Source: Fimbriimonadaceae bacterium
GTDB lineage: Bacteria; Armatimonadota; Fimbriimonadia; Fimbriimonadales; Fimbriimonadaceae
Reading direction: 5' to 3'
Length of the DNA: 64,000 nucleotides
NCBI GenBank assembly: GCA_023957775.1
Contig: JAMLGR010000003.1
Span: forward strand, 1-64,000
Positions 7,336 to 14,706 of this stretch are shown piece by piece. Every line of letters starts with the position of its first letter. The first letter of the stretch is position 1. A program made the translations under genes and the position numbers. A model generated the notes under the pieces. It did no database searches and had not been told where the DNA came from. It saw nothing but the letters and a program-made list of their open reading frames with translations.

Positions 7336-7976
7336 TGCCCGGCGCGACGCTGGACGAGGTTCGCGCGGGGTGCCTCGCGTGCCGCGCGTGCGATCTCGCC
7401 GAAAGACGCCGCACCGTGGTCTTTGGCGAGGGAGACCCCGCCTCCCCGTTGGTCTTGGTGGGCGAGGGGCCTGGAGACACCGAGGACGCGACGGGGCGGC
7501 CGTTCGTGGGGCGTGCGGGACAGCTTCTCGACAGGGCTCTGGCCGATGCGGGCCTGGCGCGCGAAACCGTGTACATCACCAACACCGTGAAGTGCCGCGC
7601 GTGCGACTGGTCGACCGGTCGGCCGGTCAACCGTCCGCCGACGGAGGGGGAGACGGCGAACTGCCGTCGCTGGCTGGTGCCTCAGCTCGCGTCGATCGCC
7701 CCCGAGATGATCCTGTGCATCGGGGCTCCAAGCGCCAAGAACCTGATTCGAAAGGAGTTCAAGATCACCCGCGAGCGGGGGAAGTACTTCCCCTGCGAGT
7801 TCGCCCGAGCGGCGATGGCCACGCTGCACCCCGCCTACATCCTGCGCAATGCCGGAGCGTCCTCGGACGGGGGCTACAGCCTGCTCGTGCAGGACATCGC
7901 CCGGGCATGGGAGGCCGCGAATCGGCTCCGGGAGAAGGCAACGGCAAGAGCCGCAGAGCAACTGCGGCTTCTGTGA
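7335..7976 (+). CDS. uracil-DNA glycosylase, family 4 (4Fe-4S)
   Basis: This enzyme excises uracil from DNA to start base excision repair. The 213-residue protein shows cysteines expected to bind the 4Fe-4S cluster (CLACRAC near residues 13-19, and CRAC near 86). It also has the motif A region GEGPGDTEDATGRPFVGRAG (about 38-57) and a HPAYILR motif near 177, the family 4/5 equivalent of the HPSPLS loop. Family 4 is typical of bacteria lacking an Ung-type enzyme. It is the second gene of a two-gene unit with the HIT protein and ends in a region of three hairpin repeats. Confidence 0.92.
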   Translation: MPGATLDEVRAGCLACRACDLAERRRTVVFGEGDPASPLVLVGEGPGDTEDATGRPFVGRAGQLLDRALADAGLARETVYITNTVKCRACDWSTGRPVNRPPTEGETANCRRWLVPQLASIAPEMILCIGAPSAKNLIRKEFKITRERGKYFPCEFARAAMATLHPAYILRNAGASSDGGYSLLVQDIARAWEAANRLREKATARAAEQLRLL

Positions 7977-7994
7977 CGTCCGTGGGCCAAGCGG

Positions 7995-8140
7995 CACGCC
8001 CATCGAGCGGGTGTGGCACCCTTGGACCCTTGCTCTTCGCCGGTCACCCTTGACAGCACGCCCGTCGCGCGGGCGTGGCACCTCGCTCCGGCCGCCCTCT
8101 CGGGCCAGCGGATCCGCAAGCCCGTCGAGCGGGCGTGGCA
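7995..8140. repeat. three copies of the GGGCGTGGCACC hairpin repeat
   Basis: Copies lie at 7995-8020, 8057-8082 and 8117-8140. Each is an inverted repeat of the type CACGCCCGTCG-N-CGGGCGTGGCACC, all in the same orientation, and the spacers differ. They fill the gap between the convergent uracil-DNA glycosylase and ndk genes. Related copies lie at 931-957 and 18335-18416, again between convergent genes. Confidence 0.9.
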
Positions 8141-8162
8141 GTGCTCTTTCGACCGCCCTGGA

Positions 8163-8573
8163 TCAGACGACCCCTTCGGGAAACCAGAGAGCAAGCTCGC
8201 GGGCGGCGGCCTCCGGGTCGCTGCTGGAGTGGGTGAGATTGTCGTCGATCGAAAGGGCGAGGTCCCCTCGGATCGTTCCGGGTGTGGCCTCGATCGGGTT
8301 CGTGGCTCCCATCATCGCCCGGATCGCCTTGACGGCGTTGGTGCCGCGCACGGCCATGGCCACGACCGGTCCGCTCGTGAGGTAGTCGCACACGTCCTTG
8401 AAAAACGGGCGCTCGCGGTGCTCGGCGTAGTGCTGCTCCACCACGGGGCGCTCGGCGCGGATCAGCTTGAGGCCGACGAGGGTCAGGTCGCGCGCTTCGA
8501 TGCGCCGGGTGATTTCACCGATGAGGTTGCGGGAAACCCCGCCGGGCTTGATCAGAACGAGAGTCGTTTCCAT
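8163..8573 (-). CDS. ndk: nucleoside diphosphate kinase
   Basis: Ndk equilibrates nucleoside di- and triphosphates through a phospho-histidine. From ATG 8573 the protein has 136 residues, the standard length, beginning METTLVLIKPGG. The active-site segment reads NLTHSSSD, where most Ndk proteins have NxxHGSD: the catalytic His is kept, but the following Gly is Ser and there is one extra Ser before Asp. A weak GGAG lies 14 bases upstream of the start. It follows the sigma factor gene on the minus strand after 78 bp. Confidence 0.93.
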   Translation of the reverse strand: METTLVLIKPGGVSRNLIGEITRRIEARDLTLVGLKLIRAERPVVEQHYAEHRERPFFKDVCDYLTSGPVVAMAVRGTNAVKAIRAMMGATNPIEATPGTIRGDLALSIDDNLTHSSSDPEAAARELALWFPEGVV

Positions 8574-8651
8574 GCGTGTTCGTAGGTTCTCCAGAGGGTG
8601 GGAATAGCACTCAGGATACCCCCGGGGAACCACCGAACGACGACTCGGCCG

Positions 8652-9608
8652 CTACTGGCTGAGCATCTCGCGCAACCGACGCCGCTGCGCGAGGGCGCGC
8701 AACTTCTTGATGGCCTGGACCTCGATCTGTCGGATGCGTTCGCGCGACAGTTTCATCTCCTTGGCGAGCTCCTCCTGGACCAGGGGCTCGGAGTTTCCGT
8801 CCAGTCGAAACCGGAGCCGCATCACGCGCTGCTCGCGTTCGTTCAGCTCGAGAAGAATCCGCTGCAGTTCGAGCATCACCTCTTTGGTGAGCACCATCGA
8901 TTCGGGGTCGCCGCCATTCTCGTCCTTCAAGAGGCCGCCAAGGGTCATCCCGCCGCTGTCGCCGACCGTCATGTCCAGGCTGAGCAGCTCCTGCGAGGAT
9001 TGGATGAGCGACATCAATTTCTTGGAGCTGATGCCCATCGCCCGCGCGAGCTGTTCGGACGACGGCTCGTGGCCGAGGTCTCCCGCAAGCCGGATGCGCT
9101 CCTTCTCGATCTTCCGCAAGGATTGCGAGACGTGGGCGGGCAGGCGAATGGCTTTCGACTTGTTGTCGATGGCGCGCCCGATCGCCTGGCGGATCCAGTG
9201 CGTGGCGTAAGTGGAAAAACGGAATCCCTTCTCCGGATCGAACCGCTCGGCGGCCTGCATCAACCCGATCGCGCCTTCTTGAATGAGGTCTTCGAGGGCG
9301 ATGGCTCGGTTGCGGTAGGCCTTGGCGATATTGATCACCAGCCGCATGTTGGACTCGATCAGCCGCTTGCGGGCGGAGGCCCCTCGCTCGGCGACGCGCG
9401 CAAGGACCTCTGGGGTGACCTGCGCGGGGCAACCGAATTCGCGCAGGTCGGGATGTTTGAGCAGGCGCAACAACTCGTCGTGGCGTCCTTTGGCGACCAT
9501 CTCGCCTGCCTGGACCAGACGCGTGAAGCTGCCCTCCTCCTCGGGGGTGAGGAGCGGGGCTTGGGTCAAGCGGCCCAAGTAGCTTGGAATCCCGTCTTCG
9601 TAGTCCAT
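8652..9608 (-). CDS. RNA polymerase sigma-70 factor, RpoD/group 2 type
   Basis: The 318-residue protein has region 1.2 (YLGRLTQAPLLTPEEE), region 2 with NMRLVINIAKAYRNRAIALEDLIQEG, and the -10-reading region 2.4 FSTYATHWIRQAIGRAI. It also has region 3 (PSSEQLARAMGI) and region 4 with the helix-turn-helix LAKEMKLSRERIRQIEVQAI. The short N-terminus (no region 1.1) fits either a group 2 factor or the compact SigA of some phyla. Region 2.4 suggests recognition of TATAAT-like -10 elements, consistent with the promoters seen in this window. ATG 9608 is preferred to the TTG one codon earlier. The 258 bp upstream contain no gene. Confidence 0.9.
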   Translation of the reverse strand: MDYEDGIPSYLGRLTQAPLLTPEEEGSFTRLVQAGEMVAKGRHDELLRLLKHPDLREFGCPAQVTPEVLARVAERGASARKRLIESNMRLVINIAKAYRNRAIALEDLIQEGAIGLMQAAERFDPEKGFRFSTYATHWIRQAIGRAIDNKSKAIRLPAHVSQSLRKIEKERIRLAGDLGHEPSSEQLARAMGISSKKLMSLIQSSQELLSLDMTVGDSGGMTLGGLLKDENGGDPESMVLTKEVMLELQRILLELNEREQRVMRLRFRLDGNSEPLVQEELAKEMKLSRERIRQIEVQAIKKLRALAQRRRLREMLSQ

Positions 9609-9866
9609 CAATCAGTCCGTCGCACGCTTTCGAGGACCTCGCGAAACCCAACGGTGCCGAGGACCCATGCGCAAGATAACGGAGCAAGCATCATGCCAAA
9701 TCCCAACCGACTTCCCGGTGGTTTCTCCCACTTCTAGCTGACGCTCAAAGGAAAGCGATTGTTTCCCACCCGGGCCGGCGAGCCGACAGTTCAATCAAAT
9801 GTACGGGCAGTTTACCTGCCTATATCCCGGTGCCGGAGCCCGTTCTCCTGGGTATCGTCGGCATGG

Positions 9867-10865
9867 ATGAACGAGGCGCAGTTCTTGGCGAGCCGCGAGG
9901 CGGGTTGGTCCATGCTCCAGCGGCTTTGCGACCGCGCGGACGTGAGTCCGGCCAACCTCACGACCGGGGAGCTCCGGGAGCTTGTCCGGCTGTACCGGCA
10001 GGTTTCGCGCGATCTCGCGCTCGCTCGGACCCACTCGGTGAACGTCGACCTGATCGCCCATTTGAACAGCCTTTGCGCACGGGCGTACAGTCAGCTCTAC
10101 CGCACCCCGCGCAAGCCGTTCGGGGCCGCGCTTGGCGCGGCGCTGGCCTCCGCTGCGCAAACCGTTCGCCGGCGCGCGTGGTTCGTCGCGGCAAGCGCCA
10201 CGATCTTCGTTGCCGGGGTTCTATTTGCAGCGTGGGCGCTCCGCTCGGTACCCGAGGCGCGCGTCCACCTGATCCCGCCGATGATGGAGCCGGTCTTCGC
10301 CCAGTGGAAGAGCGGGCAGTTCGAGGAGCGATCGGCCTCGGAGGCCATTGCGATGTCCGGCTTCTACAGCTCCAACAACCCCTTCGTCGCCATTCTCTCG
10401 GGTGCGATCGCGGCGGCGACGTTTGGCGTCGGGACCGCGGAGCGGCTGTTCTCGAACGGCTTGATCCTGGGCTCGTTGGCGAGCGAAATGGCGGGCGTCG
10501 GGAAACTCGGCCACCTGCTGGTCTCCATCGCCCCGCACGGCGTGACGGAGATCAGCGGACTCGTCCTTTCGGGCGCCGGGGGGCTTGCGCTCGGCTGGGC
10601 GCTGATCGCCCCAGGGAGGCGCAGCCGCGGCGATGCGCTTCGCGAAGCGGGCCACGACGCGATCGTGCTGTTGGCAACCTCCGTGGTTCTGATGTTCATC
10701 GCGGCGCCGATTGAAGGGTTCTTCAGTTTCAACCCGTCGGTGCCCGGGTGGGCCAAGGTCGCGCTCGCGCTGGCCAGCGCGGCGGGATGGGCGGTCTTCT
10801 GGACGGGCTATGGCCGAGAGATCGAGGAGGCGCCGCTCAGCCAGAGACCGCCAGGGCGAGCATGA
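9867..10865 (+). CDS. SpoIIM/DUF95-like membrane protein
   Basis: The 332-residue protein belongs to the stage II sporulation protein M (DUF95) family, which is common in non-sporulating bacteria. A soluble helical N-terminus (about 1-95) is followed by a first membrane helix (WFVAASATIFVAGVLFAAWA). The conserved NNPFVAILSGAIAAATFGVG and APHGVTEISGLVLSGAGGLALGW segments follow, then two further helices. No other sporulation gene is in the window, and the role is unknown. ATG 9867 begins the recognisable family sequence, and a TATCGT lies nine bases upstream. Its 3' end overlaps the convergent CPBP gene by 29 bp. Confidence 0.82.
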   Translation: MNEAQFLASREAGWSMLQRLCDRADVSPANLTTGELRELVRLYRQVSRDLALARTHSVNVDLIAHLNSLCARAYSQLYRTPRKPFGAALGAALASAAQTVRRRAWFVAASATIFVAGVLFAAWALRSVPEARVHLIPPMMEPVFAQWKSGQFEERSASEAIAMSGFYSSNNPFVAILSGAIAAATFGVGTAERLFSNGLILGSLASEMAGVGKLGHLLVSIAPHGVTEISGLVLSGAGGLALGWALIAPGRRSRGDALREAGHDAIVLLATSVVLMFIAAPIEGFFSFNPSVPGWAKVALALASAAGWAVFWTGYGREIEEAPLSQRPPGRA

Positions 10866-12225
10866 GCGTCAGTCCGTTGTGCACCGCGTGCATGACGATG
10901 GCGGGGACGAGCGACTTGGTCTGATAGGTCAGCAGGGCGGCCATCGCGCCGACGCCTGCGAGCGCGGGCCACGCGGGAATTCCGGTCGGGTGAATCGAGG
11001 CGAAGACCAGGCTGGTCAGGAGGATTCCCGAGGGGACGTGCTTGAACGCCGCGCTGATCGCGGGCAGCAGCGTGCCTCGAAAGACGCTCTCCTCCACGAT
11101 CGGGGCGACCACGGAAGCCGCGAACAAGGTCGCCAGGATCGTCGCGAGGGAAGGGTTGTTCATCAGCTCGACCGAGGTCGGGTGCTCGGGCGGAGGAAGA
11201 AACCGGAACATCGTCACGCCGAGGATTCCGAGGATCAGCACGACGGGAAGGTTGGCCAAGGCGCCGGCCACGCCCCACATCACGTTCTTCCCCAATTCGG
11301 TCCCTCGAACGCCAATCCGCCTGAACGTGATTCGGCTCCCGTCGACGGGAACGAGGGTGAGGAGGACGACCATCACAAGCAGGGCCAGCGCGTAGGTGAC
11401 GCCGGCGGCCCATTTCGGAAGCCCCGTGGCCTCGCCTCCCAGCAGGTACGAGAGGGCGACCATGCCCAACAGCACCTGCGCCGCGCGCATGGCGTGACGA
11501 TCCGAGTCGCGCGGCGTGAGCTGCCCGACGGGATGGCCGAGCGGCTTGAGGCGCCCGTTCGCACGTGCCACGAAGTAGGCGGGCCAAAGAAGGAGCCCGA
11601 AGAGCATGCCGAATGCCCCTACGGCTCCGGCTGTGAGGAGAAGGGCGGCCTTCCCGGCGGAGAGGAGTTCGCCGCGGGGGTCCTTGACCCCGGCCCGTTC
11701 GCGCGCATGGGCGCGGGCGAGTTTGAGGAGGAAATTCGACCCGGACAGCGCTTTCTCGACCGCCGCGAGTTGCTCGGAATCGAGTTTTTTGGAGCCGTAG
11801 ATCGTGGCAAAGGCTTTGTTTTCGGGCGTGGGGACCGCCTTGATGGCTTGGAGGTCCCCGGGGACGATCTCCTTGCCGGTTTCGGTTCGCATCGCGACGT
11901 AGAGCTTGGCGGCCTCGGCGTTCTTGGTCCGCAGCGGGGCGAGGTCCGAGATGGCGTTCTCGAGCGCCTCGTCTCCCGGGTTCTTCTCGAGCTGCTTGTT
12001 CGGAACGGCGAGCACCTCGCCGACTTTGCGAAGCGCCTCGCGCTGGCGCACGCCCATTTCGAGGACGGTCTCGTACGGTTTGAGATCGTGGTCGTCGGGG
12101 GTCGATCGGCTGAGGTACTGCTCCAGTTGAGCAAGAACGAGGAAGGAGACGACGGCGATCAGCAGCGCCCACCCGAGCCGGTTGCGCTTTTCAGGTTCGG
12201 GGAGATCGAAGGTGGGAAGAGTCAC
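10837..12225 (-). CDS. CPBP family intramembrane metalloprotease
   Basis: This is a multi-pass membrane protease of the CPBP (Rce1/Abi-like) family. The C-terminal half carries the family motifs EESVFRG (metal-binding and catalytic Glu), FASIHPTG and HAVHNG. The N-terminal half has one membrane helix (LGWALLIAVVSFLVLAQLEQYL), then an extracytoplasmic helical region of about 150 residues, which is unusual for the family. Substrates are unknown. Start GTG 12225 (462 residues) is the first plausible start before the membrane helix, with no clear ribosome site, so the N-terminus is uncertain. It converges on and overlaps the SpoIIM-like gene. Confidence 0.85.
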   Translation of the reverse strand: MTLPTFDLPEPEKRNRLGWALLIAVVSFLVLAQLEQYLSRSTPDDHDLKPYETVLEMGVRQREALRKVGEVLAVPNKQLEKNPGDEALENAISDLAPLRTKNAEAAKLYVAMRTETGKEIVPGDLQAIKAVPTPENKAFATIYGSKKLDSEQLAAVEKALSGSNFLLKLARAHARERAGVKDPRGELLSAGKAALLLTAGAVGAFGMLFGLLLWPAYFVARANGRLKPLGHPVGQLTPRDSDRHAMRAAQVLLGMVALSYLLGGEATGLPKWAAGVTYALALLVMVVLLTLVPVDGSRITFRRIGVRGTELGKNVMWGVAGALANLPVVLILGILGVTMFRFLPPPEHPTSVELMNNPSLATILATLFAASVVAPIVEESVFRGTLLPAISAAFKHVPSGILLTSLVFASIHPTGIPAWPALAGVGAMAALLTYQTKSLVPAIVMHAVHNGLTLMLALAVSG

Positions 12226-12413
12226 GGGTCCGGAGAGCGGTCGTCGGGTTGGTGGAGATGGCTCGCTGCGGCTTCGCGAACACGGCCTACGGACGACTCG
12301 GGTTCGCGCAACGAGTCCCAGTTTGTCATAACGCGAGGGCCGACGGCGCGCGGGGCGACGTCGCCCGGCGATGAAAACGGAACCCTTTGTGCGCGGATCG
12401 GCTTCTAGGAGAT

Positions 12414-12556
12414 GTGGATTGGCCGTGGATCGTGGGTTTTCTCGTCGCGTACTTGGGCTGGCAGTTTTGGCTGGGACCCAAGCTGGGCGTGCCCACCTGA
12501 ATGTCCAGCGCCCCGACGTGATCGTCGGGTTCCAGCTCGAAGTCTTCGAGCGATGA
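12414..12556 (+). other. possible decayed small membrane-protein gene in a 383-bp gap
   Basis: The gap 12226-12608 has no intact gene. A short frame from GTG 12414 encodes 28 residues that read like a membrane anchor (MDWPWIVGFLVAYLGWQF, then LGPKLGVPT) and stops at 12500. Continuing in the next frame gives HLNVQRPDVIVGFQLEVFER to a stop at 12556. Together they look like the start and part of a single-pass membrane protein broken by a frameshift. This is a weak call: no Shine-Dalgarno site with workable spacing is present and I cannot name the parent family. Confidence 0.3.
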
Positions 12557-12564
12557 ACACTCCC

Positions 12565-12599
12565 CCAAGGCCTAAGGCCCAAGGCCCAAGGCCCAAGGA
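12565..12599. repeat. heptad array (CCAAGGC) next to tRNA-His
   Basis: Five 7-bp units (CCAAGGC, CTAAGGC, CCAAGGC twice, CCAAGGA), the reverse complement of the GGCCTTG family at 4481-4564. It starts 10 bp beyond the 3' end of tRNA-His on that gene's strand. Confidence 0.9.
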
Positions 12600-12608
12600 C
12601 CAACTTGG

Positions 12609-12682
12609 GGCGGATGATGGGGATCGAACCCACGACCTCCTCAGCCACAGTGAGGCGTTCTAGCCACTGAACTACACCCGCC
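12609..12682 (-). tRNA. tRNA-His (anticodon GTG)
   Basis: The minus strand folds into a full cloverleaf: acceptor GCGGGTG with CATCCGC, D stem GTTC/GAAC, anticodon stem CCTCA/TGAGG around the loop CTGTGGC (anticodon GTG), and T arm GTGGG-TTCGATC-CCCAT. An extra G at -1 (base 12682) faces C73 (base 12609), the identity pair of tRNA-His. CCA is not encoded. Heptad-repeat arrays lie on both sides. Confidence 0.97.
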
Positions 12683-12729
12683 GCGAGGCTCTGATTGTGG
12701 CGTTTGCCGGGCGGGGAAGTCAAGTTGCG

Positions 12730-12862
12730 GGGAACCGGGAGACGGGAATCGGGAGACGGGAATCGGGAACCGGGAGACGGGAATCGGGAATCGGGAATCG
12801 GGAGACGGGAATCGGGAATCGGGAATCGGGAATCGGGAGTCGGGAGTCGGGAATCGGGAGGC
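12730..12862. repeat. 19-unit heptad array (GGGAATC family)
   Basis: Nineteen uninterrupted 7-bp units, mostly GGGAATC with GGGAGAC, GGGAACC, GGGAGTC and GGGAGGC variants, followed by a partial unit. It fills the space between tRNA-His and folK. Regularly spaced GGG runs could form G-quadruplex structures on the plus strand. The same family occurs at 55095-55129 and, inverted, inside dnaE2 at 57738-57765. Confidence 0.97.
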
Positions 12863-12893
12863 GGGAGCGCGCGCAACCGGGTAAACCGCTGCC

Positions 12894-13406
12894 GTGGTTC
12901 GCGTGTGCATCGCACTGGGATCGAACGTTGGGGATCGTGCGTTGCACCTGCAGCGTGCCGTGGCGGCGTTGGCCTTGGAGCTTCGCCTGTTGCGCGGCAG
13001 CCCGGTTTACGAGACCGCTCCGATGTACGTCGAGGACCAGCCCGTCTTCTTCAATGCCGCTTTGCTCGCCGAGACCGCACTGGGTCCTCTGGCGCTCCTC
13101 CGTCTTCTGAAGCGGACCGAGGCCGAAGTGGGGCGGACCCCTCGGGAGCGGAACGGGCCGCGGGAGATCGACCTCGACCTCATCGCCTACGGCGCGCTCG
13201 CGTACCGGTTCGTCGACCGTGGTCGAACCGTGCTGGAGATCCCGCATCCCCGCCTCGCTGAGCGGCTCTTCGTGTTGCAGCCGATGCTGGATCTCGACCC
13301 CGCGTGGCATCTCCCGGGCCTCGGATCGGTGCGATCCGCCATCGACGCCGCCGAAACCGACCCGCAATCCGTCCGAAAGCTGGACCATGTCGTTCTTTCG
13401 CTATAG
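12894..13406 (+). CDS. folK: 2-amino-4-hydroxy-6-hydroxymethyldihydropteridine pyrophosphokinase
   Basis: HPPK transfers pyrophosphate from ATP to 6-hydroxymethyl-7,8-dihydropterin in folate synthesis. The 170-residue protein has the N-terminal ALGSNVGDR motif, the substrate-binding SPVYETAPM, and the signature RNGPREIDLDLIAYG with the two magnesium-binding Asp residues, followed by EIPHPRLAERLFVL. The start is GTG 12894, just beyond the heptad array, with no obvious ribosome site. folB and folP are not adjacent. The 3' end overlaps the first gspF-like gene by 20 bp. Confidence 0.93.
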   Translation: MVRVCIALGSNVGDRALHLQRAVAALALELRLLRGSPVYETAPMYVEDQPVFFNAALLAETALGPLALLRLLKRTEAEVGRTPRERNGPREIDLDLIAYGALAYRFVDRGRTVLEIPHPRLAERLFVLQPMLDLDPAWHLPGLGSVRSAIDAAETDPQSVRKLDHVVLSL

Positions 13407-14637
13407 CGCGCGCGATGCGCAGGGCAAGATCCTCGAAGGCACGATCGAGGCTCCCGACGTACGCGAGGCGTCGAGGCTGCTGGTCGATCGCGGTTACCGC
13501 GTGGACCACATCCAGCCCTCGGGTGCGGCCACGCGCGTGCCGGTCGATGCGGTGCCGGACGGACCGACGATCCGCACGAAGCGCGCGACGGACAAGGACC
13601 GGTTTCTCCTGTTTTCGCAACTGGCGTCGCTGCTGCGCAGCGGCGTCAATCCGCACCAGGCCTGCGAGACGCTCGCCCGCAGGACCCGCCACTCGGGGAT
13701 GCAGCGCGCGTGCCAGGACGTGGCGACGTCGGCGCGCGAAGGGGCTCCGATCAGCTCGGTGCTGGAACGCTATCCCTACCTGTTCCCGCCCCACGTCGTC
13801 GGGATCGTGCGGGCGGGCGAGGCCGCGGGCTTTCTTCCGGAGGCGTGCGAGCGGATTGCGGACCAGGCCGAGTCCAGCCACAAGTTCGGCCGGGCGATGT
13901 GGATGGCCACGGCCGTGTTCCTCCACGCGCTCCTGATCATCCCCGGCGCGTGGCTTGCCACGCGCGGGGTCTCCACCGCGTGGGACAAGATCGACGCCTC
14001 GGGCGGCGCCGGGGGCGCGGCCGGCGGTCTGCGCCTGATGCTCGACTCGATGATCGAGCGCCTTCGTTGGCCGGTGGGTCCGATCACGCTCGGTGTGTAC
14101 GTGCTCCTCTGGTTGGGGTGGCTGGTCTGGAAGTCGATGCCGCTGCGCCCGCTCCGCCATCGGATGGGGCTGCAGTGGGTGGCCTACGGGCCCCGCGCCC
14201 GGCAAGAAGGGCTCGCCATCTTCGCGTGGGCCCTGTCCCGGATTTCGAACGCTGGGATCGCGCCCCAGGCGGCGTGGCGGATGGCGGTCGACTGCGTCCC
14301 GAATCTCGAGCTTCAGGAGAGGATTCGCGACGCCGGCAGCCGGCTGCGGGAGAACCAGCCGATGTCCGAGGCGTTCTTCGAGAGTCGGCTCTTCCCCGAG
14401 GAGTACGCGCCCATGATGGCGACGGGGGAGCAGACGGGCGATATCCCCGGAACGTTGTCCCGCCTGGCCGAGGCGGGGCGCAGCGAGTTTGAGTCCGCGA
14501 CGGGGAAGGCCAAGTGGCGGACGGGGTGTTGGAGCTCCCTCGGCTGCTTCGTCGCTTCGGCCGTGGTCTTCGCGCTCTTCATCTACATGTGGCTTTACGA
14601 GATTCCCAACAAGGTCTTGCCGGGATTCTCCGACTAG
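13387..14637 (+). CDS. type II secretion/type IV pilus inner-membrane protein, GspF/PilC family (copy 1)
   Basis: The 416-residue protein has the N-terminal SFFRYSARDAQGKILEGTIEA module and two T2SSF cytoplasmic helical domains, each followed by membrane helices. The first domain is recognisable from LFSQLASLLRSGVNPHQACETLA through GIVRAGEAAGFLPEACERIADQ, and the second from IFAWALSRISNAGIAPQAAWRMA. It would form the inner-membrane platform that couples the GspE/PilB ATPase to pilin assembly. ATG 13387 lies within folK, suggesting coupling. It is diverged from the second copy just downstream, and no ATPase gene is adjacent. Confidence 0.88.
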   Translation: MSFFRYSARDAQGKILEGTIEAPDVREASRLLVDRGYRVDHIQPSGAATRVPVDAVPDGPTIRTKRATDKDRFLLFSQLASLLRSGVNPHQACETLARRTRHSGMQRACQDVATSAREGAPISSVLERYPYLFPPHVVGIVRAGEAAGFLPEACERIADQAESSHKFGRAMWMATAVFLHALLIIPGAWLATRGVSTAWDKIDASGGAGGAAGGLRLMLDSMIERLRWPVGPITLGVYVLLWLGWLVWKSMPLRPLRHRMGLQWVAYGPRARQEGLAIFAWALSRISNAGIAPQAAWRMAVDCVPNLELQERIRDAGSRLRENQPMSEAFFESRLFPEEYAPMMATGEQTGDIPGTLSRLAEAGRSEFESATGKAKWRTGCWSSLGCFVASAVVFALFIYMWLYEIPNKVLPGFSD

Positions 14638-14675
14638 TGTTGAGCACCAACGGCGGGGTTTCGACGTCTTTGTTA

Positions 14676-14698
14676 CCAGGCGCCGGATCGGCGCCTGG
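14676..14698. other. intercistronic hairpin between the two gspF-like genes
   Basis: CCAGGCGCC-ggatc-GGCGCCTGG is a perfect 9-bp stem with a 5-nt loop, ending 8 bp before the ATG of copy 2. No T-run follows, so it is more likely an RNA-stability or translation-control element than a terminator. It lies where a ribosome-binding site should be, and no good Shine-Dalgarno is seen. Confidence 0.6.
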
Positions 14699-14706
14699 AC
14701 CTTGCC

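Noticed and set aside
12720-12880. CRISPR array
   Set aside because: The repeat period is 7 bp with no unique spacers, and there are no cas genes in the window.
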